Origin: an uncultured Candidatus Saccharibacteria bacterium
Lineage (GTDB): Bacteria; Patescibacteriota; Saccharimonadia; Saccharimonadales; Saccharimonadaceae
DNA: 64,000 bases
Direction: 5' to 3'
NCBI GenBank assembly: GCA_948868795.1
Contig: CAQRDK010000004.1
Span: 23,687 to 87,686 of the forward strand
Both the position numbers and the translations under genes were made by a program. Below the pieces are notes generated by a model. The model saw nothing but the letters and a program-made list of their open reading frames with translations, searched no databases and was not told where the DNA came from. Shown here one piece after another: positions 33,791 through 42,418 of the stretch. Every line of letters begins with the position of its first letter. Within the stretch, counting starts at the first letter, position 1.

Positions 33791-36700
33791 TTACTGGACT
33801 TTGACGCAGGCGGCGCCGAGGAGCTTGGCGAGAGGGCCGGTGAGTTCGTCGGTGGCTTCGACGCGGAAGGGGAGGCGGATGGGGCGCTTGCCGGATTCGT
33901 CTTTGAGGACCATGACAACTTCCTGGACGCCGGGGTTTCGCTCGCAAAGATGGCGGATTTCGTTCAGGATTTCGAGATTGTTCGGGTCTTCGATGAGGAC
34001 GTAGAGGCGCTCGTTGCGGTGGTCTTTCGGGGGGGTGATGATACGGTGAGGAGCGTCGTCGGAGGAGGGGGCGGCGGCGCGAGGGGCACCGCTAAAGCTG
34101 GTGCCGCCACGGCTGTAATTACTTCCGCCGCCGACCCCGCTAGCACGCGACGCTCCTCGCCGGCCACGGGCTGGAGCCGGGGCAGCCTTCGGAAGCGGGA
34201 GTTTCTGGCCGGTGGCTTGATAATTATCAAGCTCGGTATCAGGAATAATCTCGACGGTATCGGCAATAACTTTGACCTCAGAGGAAATATTGCCGTCTTT
34301 ATCCTTAGCGTTGACGCGACCGGTGACTTTGATGACGTTGTCCTGCTCGAGTTTCGCGCCAACGGTTTCGTAGAGGCTGGGGAAAATGATGACTTCTTGT
34401 TCGGAGGTTTTATTCTCGAGCTTGACGAAGGCCATACGTGTATTGCTCTTGGTCATGATGGTGCGGACGGCGCTGATAATTCCGCCAAGAGTGACGAGAC
34501 GGCCATCGTTCTCGGCAGTAATAAGGTCGTAAGGATGAGTTTGTTCCTCGAAATAGACATCGTAGCGGTCGAGCGGGTGCGAGGAGATATAAAGACCCAT
34601 GAGGTCGCGCTCCCAGAGGAGCTGCTCTTTCTCGGAATATTTGGTCGGGGCAGTTTTGATCTCTGGCTCCGGAATCGCGCCGGCGTCGCCCATCGCGCCG
34701 AATAGATCGGTCTGGCCAGAGGCGGCGTCTTTCTGGCGCTTGGCACCGTAAGCTTGGATGTTCTCGAGATTGAAGAGGAGATCGCTGCGATCGCCGAAAC
34801 GGTCGAAAGCGCCGGTCTTAATGGCAGCTTCCCAAGATTTCTTGTTGAACTTGCTGGAGTTGACGCGCGAGGCAAAATCGCAGACAGAAGTGAAGGGGCC
34901 ATTCTTGTCGCGCTCGGGGATGACGAACTCTTCAACTAGGGCCTTACCCATGGATTTAATGCCGGAAAGGCCGAAACGGATTTTCCCCTCCGTGCCGACA
35001 ATACCGAAATCGCCGTAGGATTCGTTGATGTCGGGGCCGAGGACCGGGATGCCCATGCGCTTACATTCGGTGATTTCGATGGCGAGGCGATCGGTCGAGC
35101 GCATATCAGCGGTCATAAGAGCAGCCATGAAGGCGTCGGGGTAATGAGCTTTCAGGTAGGCCGTCCAGTAAGCGACGAGGCCATAACACGCGGCGTGAGA
35201 TTTGTTAAAACAGTAGTTCGCGAAGTCGAGCAGCTCACGCCAAAACTCTTCGGCAATTTCTTCGGTCGCGCCACCGATTTTAATCGCGCCTTCAATAAAC
35301 TGTGGTTTTACCTTGTTCATGAGGTCGACTTTTTTCTTACCAACGGCTTTGCGGAGCGTATCGGCCTGGCCACCGGTAAAACCGCACCATTCACGCGAAA
35401 TCTGCATGAACTGCTCCTGATAAATCATAATACCGTAAGTATCTTTGAGGGAGTTTTCGAGGCCGGGATGGAGGTAAGTGATCGGCTCCTTGCCGTGTTT
35501 GCGGCGAATGAAGCTGTCGATGAACTGCATTGGGCCCGGGCGGTAGAGGGCCACCATAGCGATAATGTCCTCGAAGCGGTTCGCCTGGAGGTCCTTCAAA
35601 TAACGTTTCATGCCGGCAGATTCCAGCTGGAAGACGCCAGTCGTCTCGGCACGCTGGAGAAGCTCATAAGTCTTCTGATCGTCGAGCGGCAGAGCATACA
35701 TGTCGACGTCTTCGTGATAGACTTTGCGAATCATACGAAGAGCGTTGTTAATCACGGAAAGGTTCGAGAGGCCGAGAAAGTCCATCTTGAGAAGGCCGAG
35801 TTCCTCAATCTGCGGGCCAGGATATTGAGTTGTGAGCGGGCCTTTCGCACTAACTTCCATCGGGAGGAACTTCACTAAATCATCCGGCGCAATCACCACG
35901 CCGCAAGCGTGGACGCCGTGGCTACGAATCGTGCCTTCGAGGCGCTCGGCAAAATCAAGAACTTCGTGCGAAGTCGGATTGCTTTCGTATTCCTGTTTCA
36001 GCTCTGGAACTTCTTTGATTGCGCGACCAATCGGGACGTGATGACCCTGCTCGGGATCGGGGACGAGCTTCGCGAGATGGTCGGCCTCGGCATACGGGAC
36101 TTCCATCACGCGAGCGACGTCGCGGACAGCCATCTTCCCCATCATTTTACCAAAAGTGACGATGTTGCCGACGCGACCTTTGCCGTATTTATCGGTACAA
36201 TATTCGATAACTTCGTCGCGACGAGTATCCTGGATATCGGTATCAATATCCGGCATCGAGATACGGTCGGGGTTCAAGAAGCGCTCAAAAAGAAGATCAT
36301 ATTTCAGGGGATCGAGCTCGGTAATCCTGAGAGCATAAGCGAGAATCGAACCGGCAGCCGAACCACGACCCGGGCCGTAGACGATACGCTGACTTTTGCC
36401 CCAGTTAATAAAGTCTTGGACGATCAAGAAATAGCCGTTATAGCCCATTTTGTCGACGACGGAAAGTTCATAATCAATGCGCGGCAAGATTTTTAGCTTT
36501 TCTTCGGCACGCTCGGGGCTTTTGTCGACTTCTTCGAGAAGTTCGCGACACTTAGGAATTTCGAGGTCGAGCGTCTCGTCAAGTTTATAGCCGCAATAAC
36601 GATAAACTAGCCCCTGAAAAACGAGGCGGTCGAGATAAGCCTTCTCAAGTTGCTGCGAAGTAGCGTTTTTGACGTCGTCAAGTTCAAGTTTTGGCAAAGC

Positions 36701-37630
36701 GTCTTCAGGGACGGGAAACTTCGGGATCAGAATCCGACCAAGCTGAAGGTCGATATTGCAACGGTCAGCAATGCGACGCGAATTGCGCACCGCCTCGGGG
36801 CAAACCTTCTCCCAGCGGTTGATAATTTCTTGAGGCGGAATAACATGAAGCTCAAAATCCTTCAAACTCATGCGGTTCGGGTTCGAGAGGTTCGAGGCGG
36901 TACCGACGCAAAGCAAGACTTCATGCGCGTCTTGATCTTCGTGGTTGAGGTAGTGGGCGTCGCAGGTCACGACCAGCGGAATGTTAGTTTCCTCATGGAA
37001 CTTCATCAGCTGTTGGTTGATAGTGTTCTGGACGTCCCAATGGGTCGGCGAGTCGGGATGGCCGTGGTCTTGCATCTCGAGATAGAAACGGTCGCCGTAG
37101 ATGCCATGATACCAGTCGATTAGCTCACGAGCCTTTTTCAGATCATTTGCGCGAATCGCTTCGGAAATCTCGGAGCCAGCGCAGCCGGAAAGACAGATAA
37201 TTCCCTCGCTATACCGCTCCATGATTTCATGGTCGATACGGGGTTTATAATACTTACCGTGGATTTCAGCCTCGGTCATCAGGCGACAAAGGTTCTCAAA
37301 ACCTTCGTTGTTCATGGCAAGGAGGGTAATATGGAAGCGTTGCTTATCGTAAGCCGGGTCGCGATCTTCGCGACCGCGAGCGGCAACGTAGGCCTCGAGA
37401 CCGAGAATCGGCTTGATTCCGGCATCGTTACAGTTCTTATAAAGCTCGACTAGGCCGCTCATGGTGCCGTGGTCGGTAACGGCGACAGCCTCCATGCCTT
37501 GGGATTTAACAAAGTCAACCAGCTCGGGGATCTTGGTCAAACCGTCGAGCAGAGAATAATGGGTATGGTTGTGCAGATGGACGAAGTCGCTACATTTGAG
37601 CGGTTCGCCTTCCTTGGTTACCTCCGTCAT
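33791..37630 (-). CDS. dnaE: DNA polymerase III alpha subunit DnaE, 1279 aa
   Basis: The replicative polymerase. An N-terminal PHP domain starts at HLHNHTHYS (residues 18-26). Palm motifs include GRGSAAGSILAYAL and PDIDTDIQD near residue 459, which carry the catalytic aspartates (the usual form is PDIDIDF). The fingers and beta-binding regions follow (YRPGPMQFIDSFIRRKHG, FNKSHAACYGLVAYWTAYLKAHYP in parts). An OB-fold domain is near 1060-1130, then a Gly/Arg/Ser-rich disordered insert and a C-terminal domain. ATG is 6 nt from TGCTATAAT: predicted leaderless. Confidence 0.97.
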   Translation of the reverse strand: MTEVTKEGEPLKCSDFVHLHNHTHYSLLDGLTKIPELVDFVKSQGMEAVAVTDHGTMSGLVELYKNCNDAGIKPILGLEAYVAARGREDRDPAYDKQRFHITLLAMNNEGFENLCRLMTEAEIHGKYYKPRIDHEIMERYSEGIICLSGCAGSEISEAIRANDLKKARELIDWYHGIYGDRFYLEMQDHGHPDSPTHWDVQNTINQQLMKFHEETNIPLVVTCDAHYLNHEDQDAHEVLLCVGTASNLSNPNRMSLKDFELHVIPPQEIINRWEKVCPEAVRNSRRIADRCNIDLQLGRILIPKFPVPEDALPKLELDDVKNATSQQLEKAYLDRLVFQGLVYRYCGYKLDETLDLEIPKCRELLEEVDKSPERAEEKLKILPRIDYELSVVDKMGYNGYFLIVQDFINWGKSQRIVYGPGRGSAAGSILAYALRITELDPLKYDLLFERFLNPDRISMPDIDTDIQDTRRDEVIEYCTDKYGKGRVGNIVTFGKMMGKMAVRDVARVMEVPYAEADHLAKLVPDPEQGHHVPIGRAIKEVPELKQEYESNPTSHEVLDFAERLEGTIRSHGVHACGVVIAPDDLVKFLPMEVSAKGPLTTQYPGPQIEELGLLKMDFLGLSNLSVINNALRMIRKVYHEDVDMYALPLDDQKTYELLQRAETTGVFQLESAGMKRYLKDLQANRFEDIIAMVALYRPGPMQFIDSFIRRKHGKEPITYLHPGLENSLKDTYGIMIYQEQFMQISREWCGFTGGQADTLRKAVGKKKVDLMNKVKPQFIEGAIKIGGATEEIAEEFWRELLDFANYCFNKSHAACYGLVAYWTAYLKAHYPDAFMAALMTADMRSTDRLAIEITECKRMGIPVLGPDINESYGDFGIVGTEGKIRFGLSGIKSMGKALVEEFVIPERDKNGPFTSVCDFASRVNSSKFNKKSWEAAIKTGAFDRFGDRSDLLFNLENIQAYGAKRQKDAASGQTDLFGAMGDAGAIPEPEIKTAPTKYSEKEQLLWERDLMGLYISSHPLDRYDVYFEEQTHPYDLITAENDGRLVTLGGIISAVRTIMTKSNTRMAFVKLENKTSEQEVIIFPSLYETVGAKLEQDNVIKVTGRVNAKDKDGNISSEVKVIADTVEIIPDTELDNYQATGQKLPLPKAAPAPARGRRGASRASGVGGGSNYSRGGTSFSGAPRAAAPSSDDAPHRIITPPKDHRNERLYVLIEDPNNLEILNEIRHLCERNPGVQEVVMVLKDESGKRPIRLPFRVEATDELTGPLAKLLGAACVKVQ

Positions 37631-37636
37631 AGGTTA

Positions 37637-37642
37637 ATTATA
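37637..37642 (-). promoter_or_regulatory. dnaE -10 with leaderless start
   Basis: TTGTGCTATAAT, 6 nt, ATG. Confidence 0.6.
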
Positions 37643-37696
37643 GCACAAGTCTTCGTGATGTAAGAGTTGATTTTTAGTGAAATAGCATAAATAGTA

Positions 37697-37725
37697 TTGA
37701 CTTTTTTAGGAAAGTGTGCTATACT
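37697..37725 (+). promoter_or_regulatory. Promoter of the secreted protein gene 37860-38846
   Basis: TTGACT, 17 bp, TATACT with GTGTGC before the -10. A leader of about 130 nt follows. Confidence 0.75.
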
Positions 37726-37776
37726 GGTAGTGGTGAGGCTTCTATGACATCGCGTCTCGAAGCCGCACGACCTCTA

Positions 37777-37790
37777 AAAACATGCTAGTT
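37777..37790 (+). repeat. Leader arm of a 14-nt inverted repeat flanking gene 37860-38846
   Basis: AAAACATGCTAGTT; its exact reverse complement occurs at 38866-38879 in the 3' UTR. Confidence 0.75.
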
Positions 37791-37859
37791 TTCCTGTTAG
37801 CCTTTGGTAGTCAAGCCCATTAGATCCGAAAATCTTTAAAAACGAAAGGAAGATTCCCT

Positions 37860-38846
37860 GTGAAAAAATGTTTTGCTTTCCTGCTGGCTGTTATGATGAT
37901 GGCTGCTTTGGCCGTTCCGGTCTCCGCTTCAACCTATGACCCGGCCGAAGCTGCCGCGGAGTTCAACAAGGCTAACCCGAACCTGTATTGGGATGGCACC
38001 GAAGTCGCCTTCGAAACTGAGTACGAAAGCGGAACTTATGCCAGGCTGTATCAGCTGGTAAGGTTAAGCGACGCCCAGAAGATTATCTCTCTGGTCGAAA
38101 AGATGAACCCTGCGTTTTCGCTGTATTCGGGTTGGAAAAGCCTGAGGATTTGCTGTGACGCGGAAATCGTACGCTACGACCGGCTCTTTCTCGGGCAAAC
38201 CGAAATCCTTGGCGATCATCTGACCGAACGCGAGACTTGGGGCGCGCTGAGCGTGTTACCCATTTCGAGCGCCCGCGAGATGATGCTGGCCATCAAGACC
38301 CTGCCCGAGTACCGGAGTGATCCGTTCGTGACCGAGTTCGTCGACAGCTATCTGAGCGAAGAGACGCTGCCGGCGGCCAAGCAGGTGCGCGAGGCGCTGA
38401 AAGCGCTGACCGAGAATCAGAGTGCGTTGGTCAATCTGGACGACAAGAACGTCGATGAAATGAACATCGATGAGCTGTTGGAATTCACGACGGTAATCGT
38501 CAAGAGCAAGGCCTTCCGTGACCTCTACGCGGCGCTGTCGCCTGATGTTGTCAATTCTGGCAAGGACATTGTCGCCCTGAAGGCAACTCTCTCTGACGAG
38601 GAGCTTGCCCAGGCTTGGGAAAAGCTGCGCGATGCGGCGGAATACTACCAGCCGAGCTATGTCAGCTGGCTGGAGAGCTTTGAGCTCTTGATGCCGTACG
38701 GTTCGCTTGGGTATCCGTCTGCCGGTCAGATTGAGACGAATGTCGAGGAAGCCCACGAGGTTATCGATCCCGGCATGCCGAGCTATGAGACGGTCGAGCA
38801 GACCGTGATGCCGGCGGCACCAGATCATCCCGTAGTGACCGCCTAA
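37860..38846 (+). CDS. Secreted protein of unknown function, 328 aa, GTG start
   Basis: The GTG at 37860 follows GAAAGGA. A classical signal peptide covers residues 1-24 (KKCFAFLLAVMMMAALAVPVSA, cut after ASA). The mature part is mostly helical and acidic, with two Cys (ICCDAE). No family is recognised. It is a single-gene unit with its own promoter, 130-nt leader and a strong terminator. The secreted, unknown nature makes it a candidate host-interaction factor in an episymbiont, but that is only inferred. Confidence 0.7.
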   Translation: MKKCFAFLLAVMMMAALAVPVSASTYDPAEAAAEFNKANPNLYWDGTEVAFETEYESGTYARLYQLVRLSDAQKIISLVEKMNPAFSLYSGWKSLRICCDAEIVRYDRLFLGQTEILGDHLTERETWGALSVLPISSAREMMLAIKTLPEYRSDPFVTEFVDSYLSEETLPAAKQVREALKALTENQSALVNLDDKNVDEMNIDELLEFTTVIVKSKAFRDLYAALSPDVVNSGKDIVALKATLSDEELAQAWEKLRDAAEYYQPSYVSWLESFELLMPYGSLGYPSAGQIETNVEEAHEVIDPGMPSYETVEQTVMPAAPDHPVVTA

Positions 38847-38865
38847 CCCCAGGTCAGCGCTTTTT

Positions 38866-38879
38866 AACTAGCATGTTTT
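38866..38879 (+). repeat. 3' UTR arm of the 14-nt inverted repeat
   Basis: AACTAGCATGTTTT, complementary over all 14 nt to 37777-37790. It lies between the stop codon and the terminator. Confidence 0.75.
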
Positions 38880-38897
38880 GTTCCTTCCAACCCTTAC

Positions 38898-38927
38898 GGG
38901 GCGTTCCTGTACGGAACGCCCCATTTT
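38898..38927 (+). terminator. Terminator of the secreted protein gene
   Basis: GGGGCGTTCC, 5-nt loop, GGAACGCCCC, then ATTTT. Perfect 10-bp stem. Confidence 0.85.
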
Positions 38928-38952
38928 CTACTACCGGGCCCTGGAGTTATTG

Positions 38953-39342
38953 TTATTTCTTGGCTTTGCTAGACTTGGCGTGGTCGCCTTTGCCGCGAGC
39001 ATCGCGAGAGGCCTGGGCGTTTTCGCGGGCCGCTGCCTCGGCGGCTTCGGTGACGATTTCTTCCGCAGCGGCGCGAGCGACGTCTTCTTCGGCATAGCGG
39101 CGTTCTTGATTAGTGATAACGCGATTGGCGAAAGTTTTGACGATGCCGCCGACCGAGGTCATGCCTTTGACATTATCAACAATGTCGTCAGCTTTGGTCG
39201 CAATTTGCTGGCCGGTGGCGACGATTTTTTGTGCTTCCTCGGTGAGCCGGATAAGTTTGATGGCGAGGACGATACCTGCAATCAAGAAAATCAATAATGC
39301 GCATGAGAGCATCACGACTAAAATCCATTCTGCTACGTTCAT
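38953..39342 (-). CDS. Small membrane protein, DUF948-like, 129 aa
   Basis: A single N-terminal membrane segment (residues about 6-28) is followed by a long amphipathic helix with EEAQKIVATGQQIATKADDI, then an Ala/Glu-rich and Lys-rich tail. This recalls DUF948 proteins but the match is only structural. AAAGGAGG precedes the ATG. It lies downstream of galU in the same direction. Confidence 0.6.
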   Translation of the reverse strand: MNVAEWILVVMLSCALLIFLIAGIVLAIKLIRLTEEAQKIVATGQQIATKADDIVDNVKGMTSVGGIVKTFANRVITNQERRYAEEDVARAAAEEIVTEAAEAAARENAQASRDARGKGDHAKSSKAKK

Positions 39343-39382
39343 TTATTTACCTCCTTTGCGAGCGATTTTGCCCGCTATTAAA

Positions 39383-39410
39383 TGCGCCGCAGCGAACGAA
39401 CTGCGGCGCA
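39383..39410 (-). terminator. Hairpin after galU
   Basis: TGCGCCGCAG, 8-nt loop, CTGCGGCGCA: perfect 10-bp stem just after the galU stop. On the minus strand it is followed by TTTAAT, so termination may be partial and allow reading into the DUF948-like gene. Confidence 0.65.
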
Positions 39411-39417
39411 AAAGTTT

Positions 39418-40296
39418 TTAATATTTCTGGGCGGTTTCTTTGATCAGGTCACCAAGACCGTCGACCTCAGCGGCATATTTCAGATAGGCCTGGAGATAGT
39501 TCTTCGGGTCGCCGGTCGTCATCCATTCACCATGCGTTTTTTCGACGATCACATCGCCATCATCAACCATGCGCGTAATGGCATCAACCGTCCAAAGCTC
39601 ATTATCAAGACCAGTGTTGCGCGGGTCAAGATAGTCAAAAACTTCCGGAGTGAGCAGGTAGCGGCCATAGCTAGTGAGATTCGAAGGAGCATCTTCGATT
39701 TTCGGCTTCTCGACAATGTCGTGGAGAAGCATTTCGTTACCTTCTTTTAGGCGGATGATACCATATTTATTAAGCACCTCGCGGGGCATCTCCTGGGAGA
39801 TGATAATCGCCTTCGCTTCTGGGTGCTGTTGATAGGATTCAATGAGGGTTTTTACGTCGGATGAGCCGAAGACGACGTCATCAGAGTAAAGAACGACAAA
39901 GGCTTCGTCATCTTGAATGAACTTGCGTGCGGAAGCAATCGGGGAGCCATTGCCGTAAGGGTAGGACAGATCTTGCTCGATAACGGTGATTTTAGGGAAG
40001 TTGAGGATTTGTTCAATTGGAGCGTAGCGATCTTCTTTGCCCTGAGAGCGGAGCTGTTTCTTGATTCGGGTGATAGCGTTGTTGAAATAGTCTTCGTAAA
40101 TCGGCTTGCCTTCAGGGGTCGCGACGATGATGATTTCTTCGATACCAGCTTCGGCGCATTCTTCGACGACGAGTTGCATAATCGGCTTCGCACCGAGCGG
40201 AAGCATCGCTTTCGGCATAGTTTTAGTGATTGGTAAATAACGGCTCGCAAAACCAGCATCGGTAATGATCGCCTTGGTTGGGGTACGATAGTTCAT
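39418..40296 (-). CDS. galU: UTP-glucose-1-phosphate uridylyltransferase-like nucleotidyltransferase, 292 aa
   Basis: GalU makes UDP-glucose from UTP and glucose-1-phosphate. The N-terminal motif reads AIITDAGFASRYLPITKTMPKAMLP, shown in parts as AGFASR and KAMLPLG; the common form is AAGLGTR. SPIASARKFI, VVLYSDDVVFG, IVEKP and HGEWMTTGDPKNYL are family landmarks. ATG is 6 nt from TGCTATAAT, predicted leaderless. The altered G-x-x-T/S-R loop leaves nucleotide specificity slightly open. Confidence 0.85.
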   Translation of the reverse strand: MNYRTPTKAIITDAGFASRYLPITKTMPKAMLPLGAKPIMQLVVEECAEAGIEEIIIVATPEGKPIYEDYFNNAITRIKKQLRSQGKEDRYAPIEQILNFPKITVIEQDLSYPYGNGSPIASARKFIQDDEAFVVLYSDDVVFGSSDVKTLIESYQQHPEAKAIIISQEMPREVLNKYGIIRLKEGNEMLLHDIVEKPKIEDAPSNLTSYGRYLLTPEVFDYLDPRNTGLDNELWTVDAITRMVDDGDVIVEKTHGEWMTTGDPKNYLQAYLKYAAEVDGLGDLIKETAQKY

Positions 40297-40302
40297 ATCG
40301 CT

Positions 40303-40308
40303 ATTATA
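40303..40308 (-). promoter_or_regulatory. galU -10 with leaderless start
   Basis: TATGCTATAAT, 6 nt, ATG. Confidence 0.6.
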
Positions 40309-40333
40309 GCATATTGCGTGCTAAAACAAGGGT

Positions 40334-40957
40334 CTATTTCTTGGCTAGCTTTTTGGCGGCTTTTGTCTTGCGGGCGGCTTTGGCAGCCTCGGCGCGAGCC
40401 TCGCGGTCTTCGAGCTTCTGGGAGCGGTTATGGACACCATAAATTAGGCTGGAGACGCCAAAGATAAAGAGGTAGGCGCCGAAGAAGCGAACGAAATCAA
40501 TGTTCATGAGATGGCCGGAGTTCAGGATTACGATGCCGAAGATGATGCCAGCGATGCCGGTGAGAACCCAGATGAAGCGGTCGGTCGGGTCGACGGTGGT
40601 GCGGAAACCGATAACGAGCTCGAAGATGCCACGGATGACAGTATAGGCAGCGAGGGTAGAAAGTTGCCAAACCATTTCTTGGCCGGTGAGGCAGATTAGA
40701 ACGAGACCAAAAGCGGCGTCAAAGAGCGCGACGAGGGTTGCGATGAGCCAGCCCTGGCGGTTGCGGCTACGATGGAGGGAGTTGGCGAATTCGACAACGG
40801 CGAGAGCGAGCAGAGCGATGCCGATAATTGGAGTGAGTGTTCTCGGGCTTTCACTGCCGGTGAACAAGGTCAGACAACCAAAGAATAAAGCGATTGCTCC
40901 CTGAAAGATAAACACTAGCCAATGGCTGTCAATATATTTACGCTTGATGTGCGCCAT
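40334..40957 (-). CDS. DUF308/HdeD-family membrane protein, 207 aa
   Basis: Six hydrophobic segments occur between residues 14 and 180 in the pattern of DUF308 repeats, with short polar loops, followed by a Lys/Ala-rich cytoplasmic tail. The HdeD family is linked to acid resistance in enterobacteria; the role here is unknown. AGAGGA precedes the ATG and a TGGTATAAT -10 lies 26 nt upstream. Confidence 0.75.
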   Translation of the reverse strand: MAHIKRKYIDSHWLVFIFQGAIALFFGCLTLFTGSESPRTLTPIIGIALLALAVVEFANSLHRSRNRQGWLIATLVALFDAAFGLVLICLTGQEMVWQLSTLAAYTVIRGIFELVIGFRTTVDPTDRFIWVLTGIAGIIFGIVILNSGHLMNIDFVRFFGAYLFIFGVSSLIYGVHNRSQKLEDREARAEAAKAARKTKAAKKLAKK

Positions 40958-41024
40958 AGTTAAAAATCCTCTTACTTTAGTCTATTATACCATACGCATA
41001 AGCGTTTTGGCGAAGAATTTTGGA

Positions 41025-42293
41025 TTAGACGTGGCGGACTTTTTTGCGGACGGACTCGATGAGTTTGGTGATGGTGTATTTGGCGGGTTTTAGGATGATA
41101 TCGTGAGCTGGAGTATAGCGAAGTTCGTCGACGCCGAAGCCGCGCTTGAAGCAAGAGACGCCGTAGAAACGGTGGTGGATTTCGTCTTCCTCGACGATGC
41201 CCCAGAAATTGTAGCGCTTAATTCCCCGTTCGCGAGCGTCGCGCATAGCCTCCATATGGAGGAGCGGAGCGCCGGAATACTTCGTGCCAAGCTCGGAAGA
41301 GACGCCGTAATGATAGGAGGCCTCGTTGCCGTAGAAGATCATGAAGTTTTGGGCGAGGATTTGGTCCTGATATTTTGCAGTATAGAGGACAGCTTCGCCG
41401 TTTTTGGCGAGGGCGGCAAATTGTTTAGTAAAGAAGTCTTCGGAGAAGGCGACAAATTCATGACGGTTAGCGGTCTGGAGCTGAATCTGATAGAACTCGT
41501 GGATGTCTTTCGGATCGGTGGACTTTTCAACTTGAATATCATTTTTAGCGGCTTTGCGGAGAGCGCGGCGGAGGCGCTGGCGCATACCTTTCAGGATTTC
41601 GTCTTCGGATTTATTTAGGTCGAGAACGCCGGCAAACTCGACCGAAAGATACATTGGAGCCGGCTTCAACCCGCGGCTTTCGAGAAGTTGGAGATTTTCG
41701 GGCGTGCGTTGGAGCTGCGGACGAACGCGGACAAAGACGCAGTTTTCTTTCTTACCCTGGATGCGCATGTCTTCAAAGATAGCGGTGATGAGGGGCTGGT
41801 TCGACCAGTCAAGAATCGGGCCGCCAGCAACAGCGAGGTGGCGCCCACGCCGAGCGGCTTCAATAACGCCAGCGTAAGCGGCAACGATTTTACCATTCTC
41901 GTCTTTGGCGAGGCGACGAACGATATGGTTGCCGCGACTCAAATGGAACTCGTAAAAGTCCCAAGACTGGAGGAAGTTTGCCTCGGGATGGCTAGTGACG
42001 AAATCGTCCCACTCTTCGCGATTTTTAGCATCCTCAAAATTGAAGACAGAGACGGTAGGAGTTTTGGCTTCTGCTTCGGTCTCCACTTCGGCAATGACGG
42101 CGGCTTCGGATTTACCCGTGGCTTTCGCAACCTCGGAGATTTCCGAGGCGGGGATTTCTTTGGTAGTGGTTTCGATAATGACGGTGCTGGCTGGGGTCTT
42201 GACGGTGGTGCGGTGGACTTTTTCGGAAGTTTTTGGGGCGGTGGGCTGGTTTTCTGTCTGGGACTCGGGGGTGGATTTAGTTTTTTCTGACAT
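41025..42293 (-). CDS. FemABX-type peptidoglycan aminoacyltransferase, 422 aa
   Basis: The Fem family adds amino acids from aminoacyl-tRNA to the peptidoglycan stem peptide. Two GNAT-like halves are visible: NFLQSWDFYEFH, VAGGPILDW and CVFVRVRPQLQRTPENLQLL in the first, and HYGVSSELGTKYSGAPLLHMEAM with GIKRYNFWGI in the second. The first 85 residues are a Thr/Glu/Ala-rich disordered extension not in its paralogue. SD AGGAG precedes the ATG. It forms a block with a second Fem enzyme just upstream. Confidence 0.88.
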   Translation of the reverse strand: MSEKTKSTPESQTENQPTAPKTSEKVHRTTVKTPASTVIIETTTKEIPASEISEVAKATGKSEAAVIAEVETEAEAKTPTVSVFNFEDAKNREEWDDFVTSHPEANFLQSWDFYEFHLSRGNHIVRRLAKDENGKIVAAYAGVIEAARRGRHLAVAGGPILDWSNQPLITAIFEDMRIQGKKENCVFVRVRPQLQRTPENLQLLESRGLKPAPMYLSVEFAGVLDLNKSEDEILKGMRQRLRRALRKAAKNDIQVEKSTDPKDIHEFYQIQLQTANRHEFVAFSEDFFTKQFAALAKNGEAVLYTAKYQDQILAQNFMIFYGNEASYHYGVSSELGTKYSGAPLLHMEAMRDARERGIKRYNFWGIVEEDEIHHRFYGVSCFKRGFGVDELRYTPAHDIILKPAKYTITKLIESVRKKVRHV

Positions 42294-42361
42294 TTTTACT
42301 CCTGTTATTTAGATTATTTGGTTGCTTTCTTGTGATTCTAACGGTTTTTGCGGGCTTATTA

Positions 42362-42390
42362 TTGACTTTTTCGGTAAAGTGTGCTATAAT
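42362..42390 (+). promoter_or_regulatory. Consensus promoter antisense to the second Fem gene
   Basis: TTGACT, 17 bp, TATAAT with GTGTGC before the -10. The transcript would run antisense into the 3' end of the gene at 42419-43426. Confidence 0.65.
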
Positions 42391-42418
42391 TGTATTGTAG
42401 GGCATTTCTGACGGTTCA

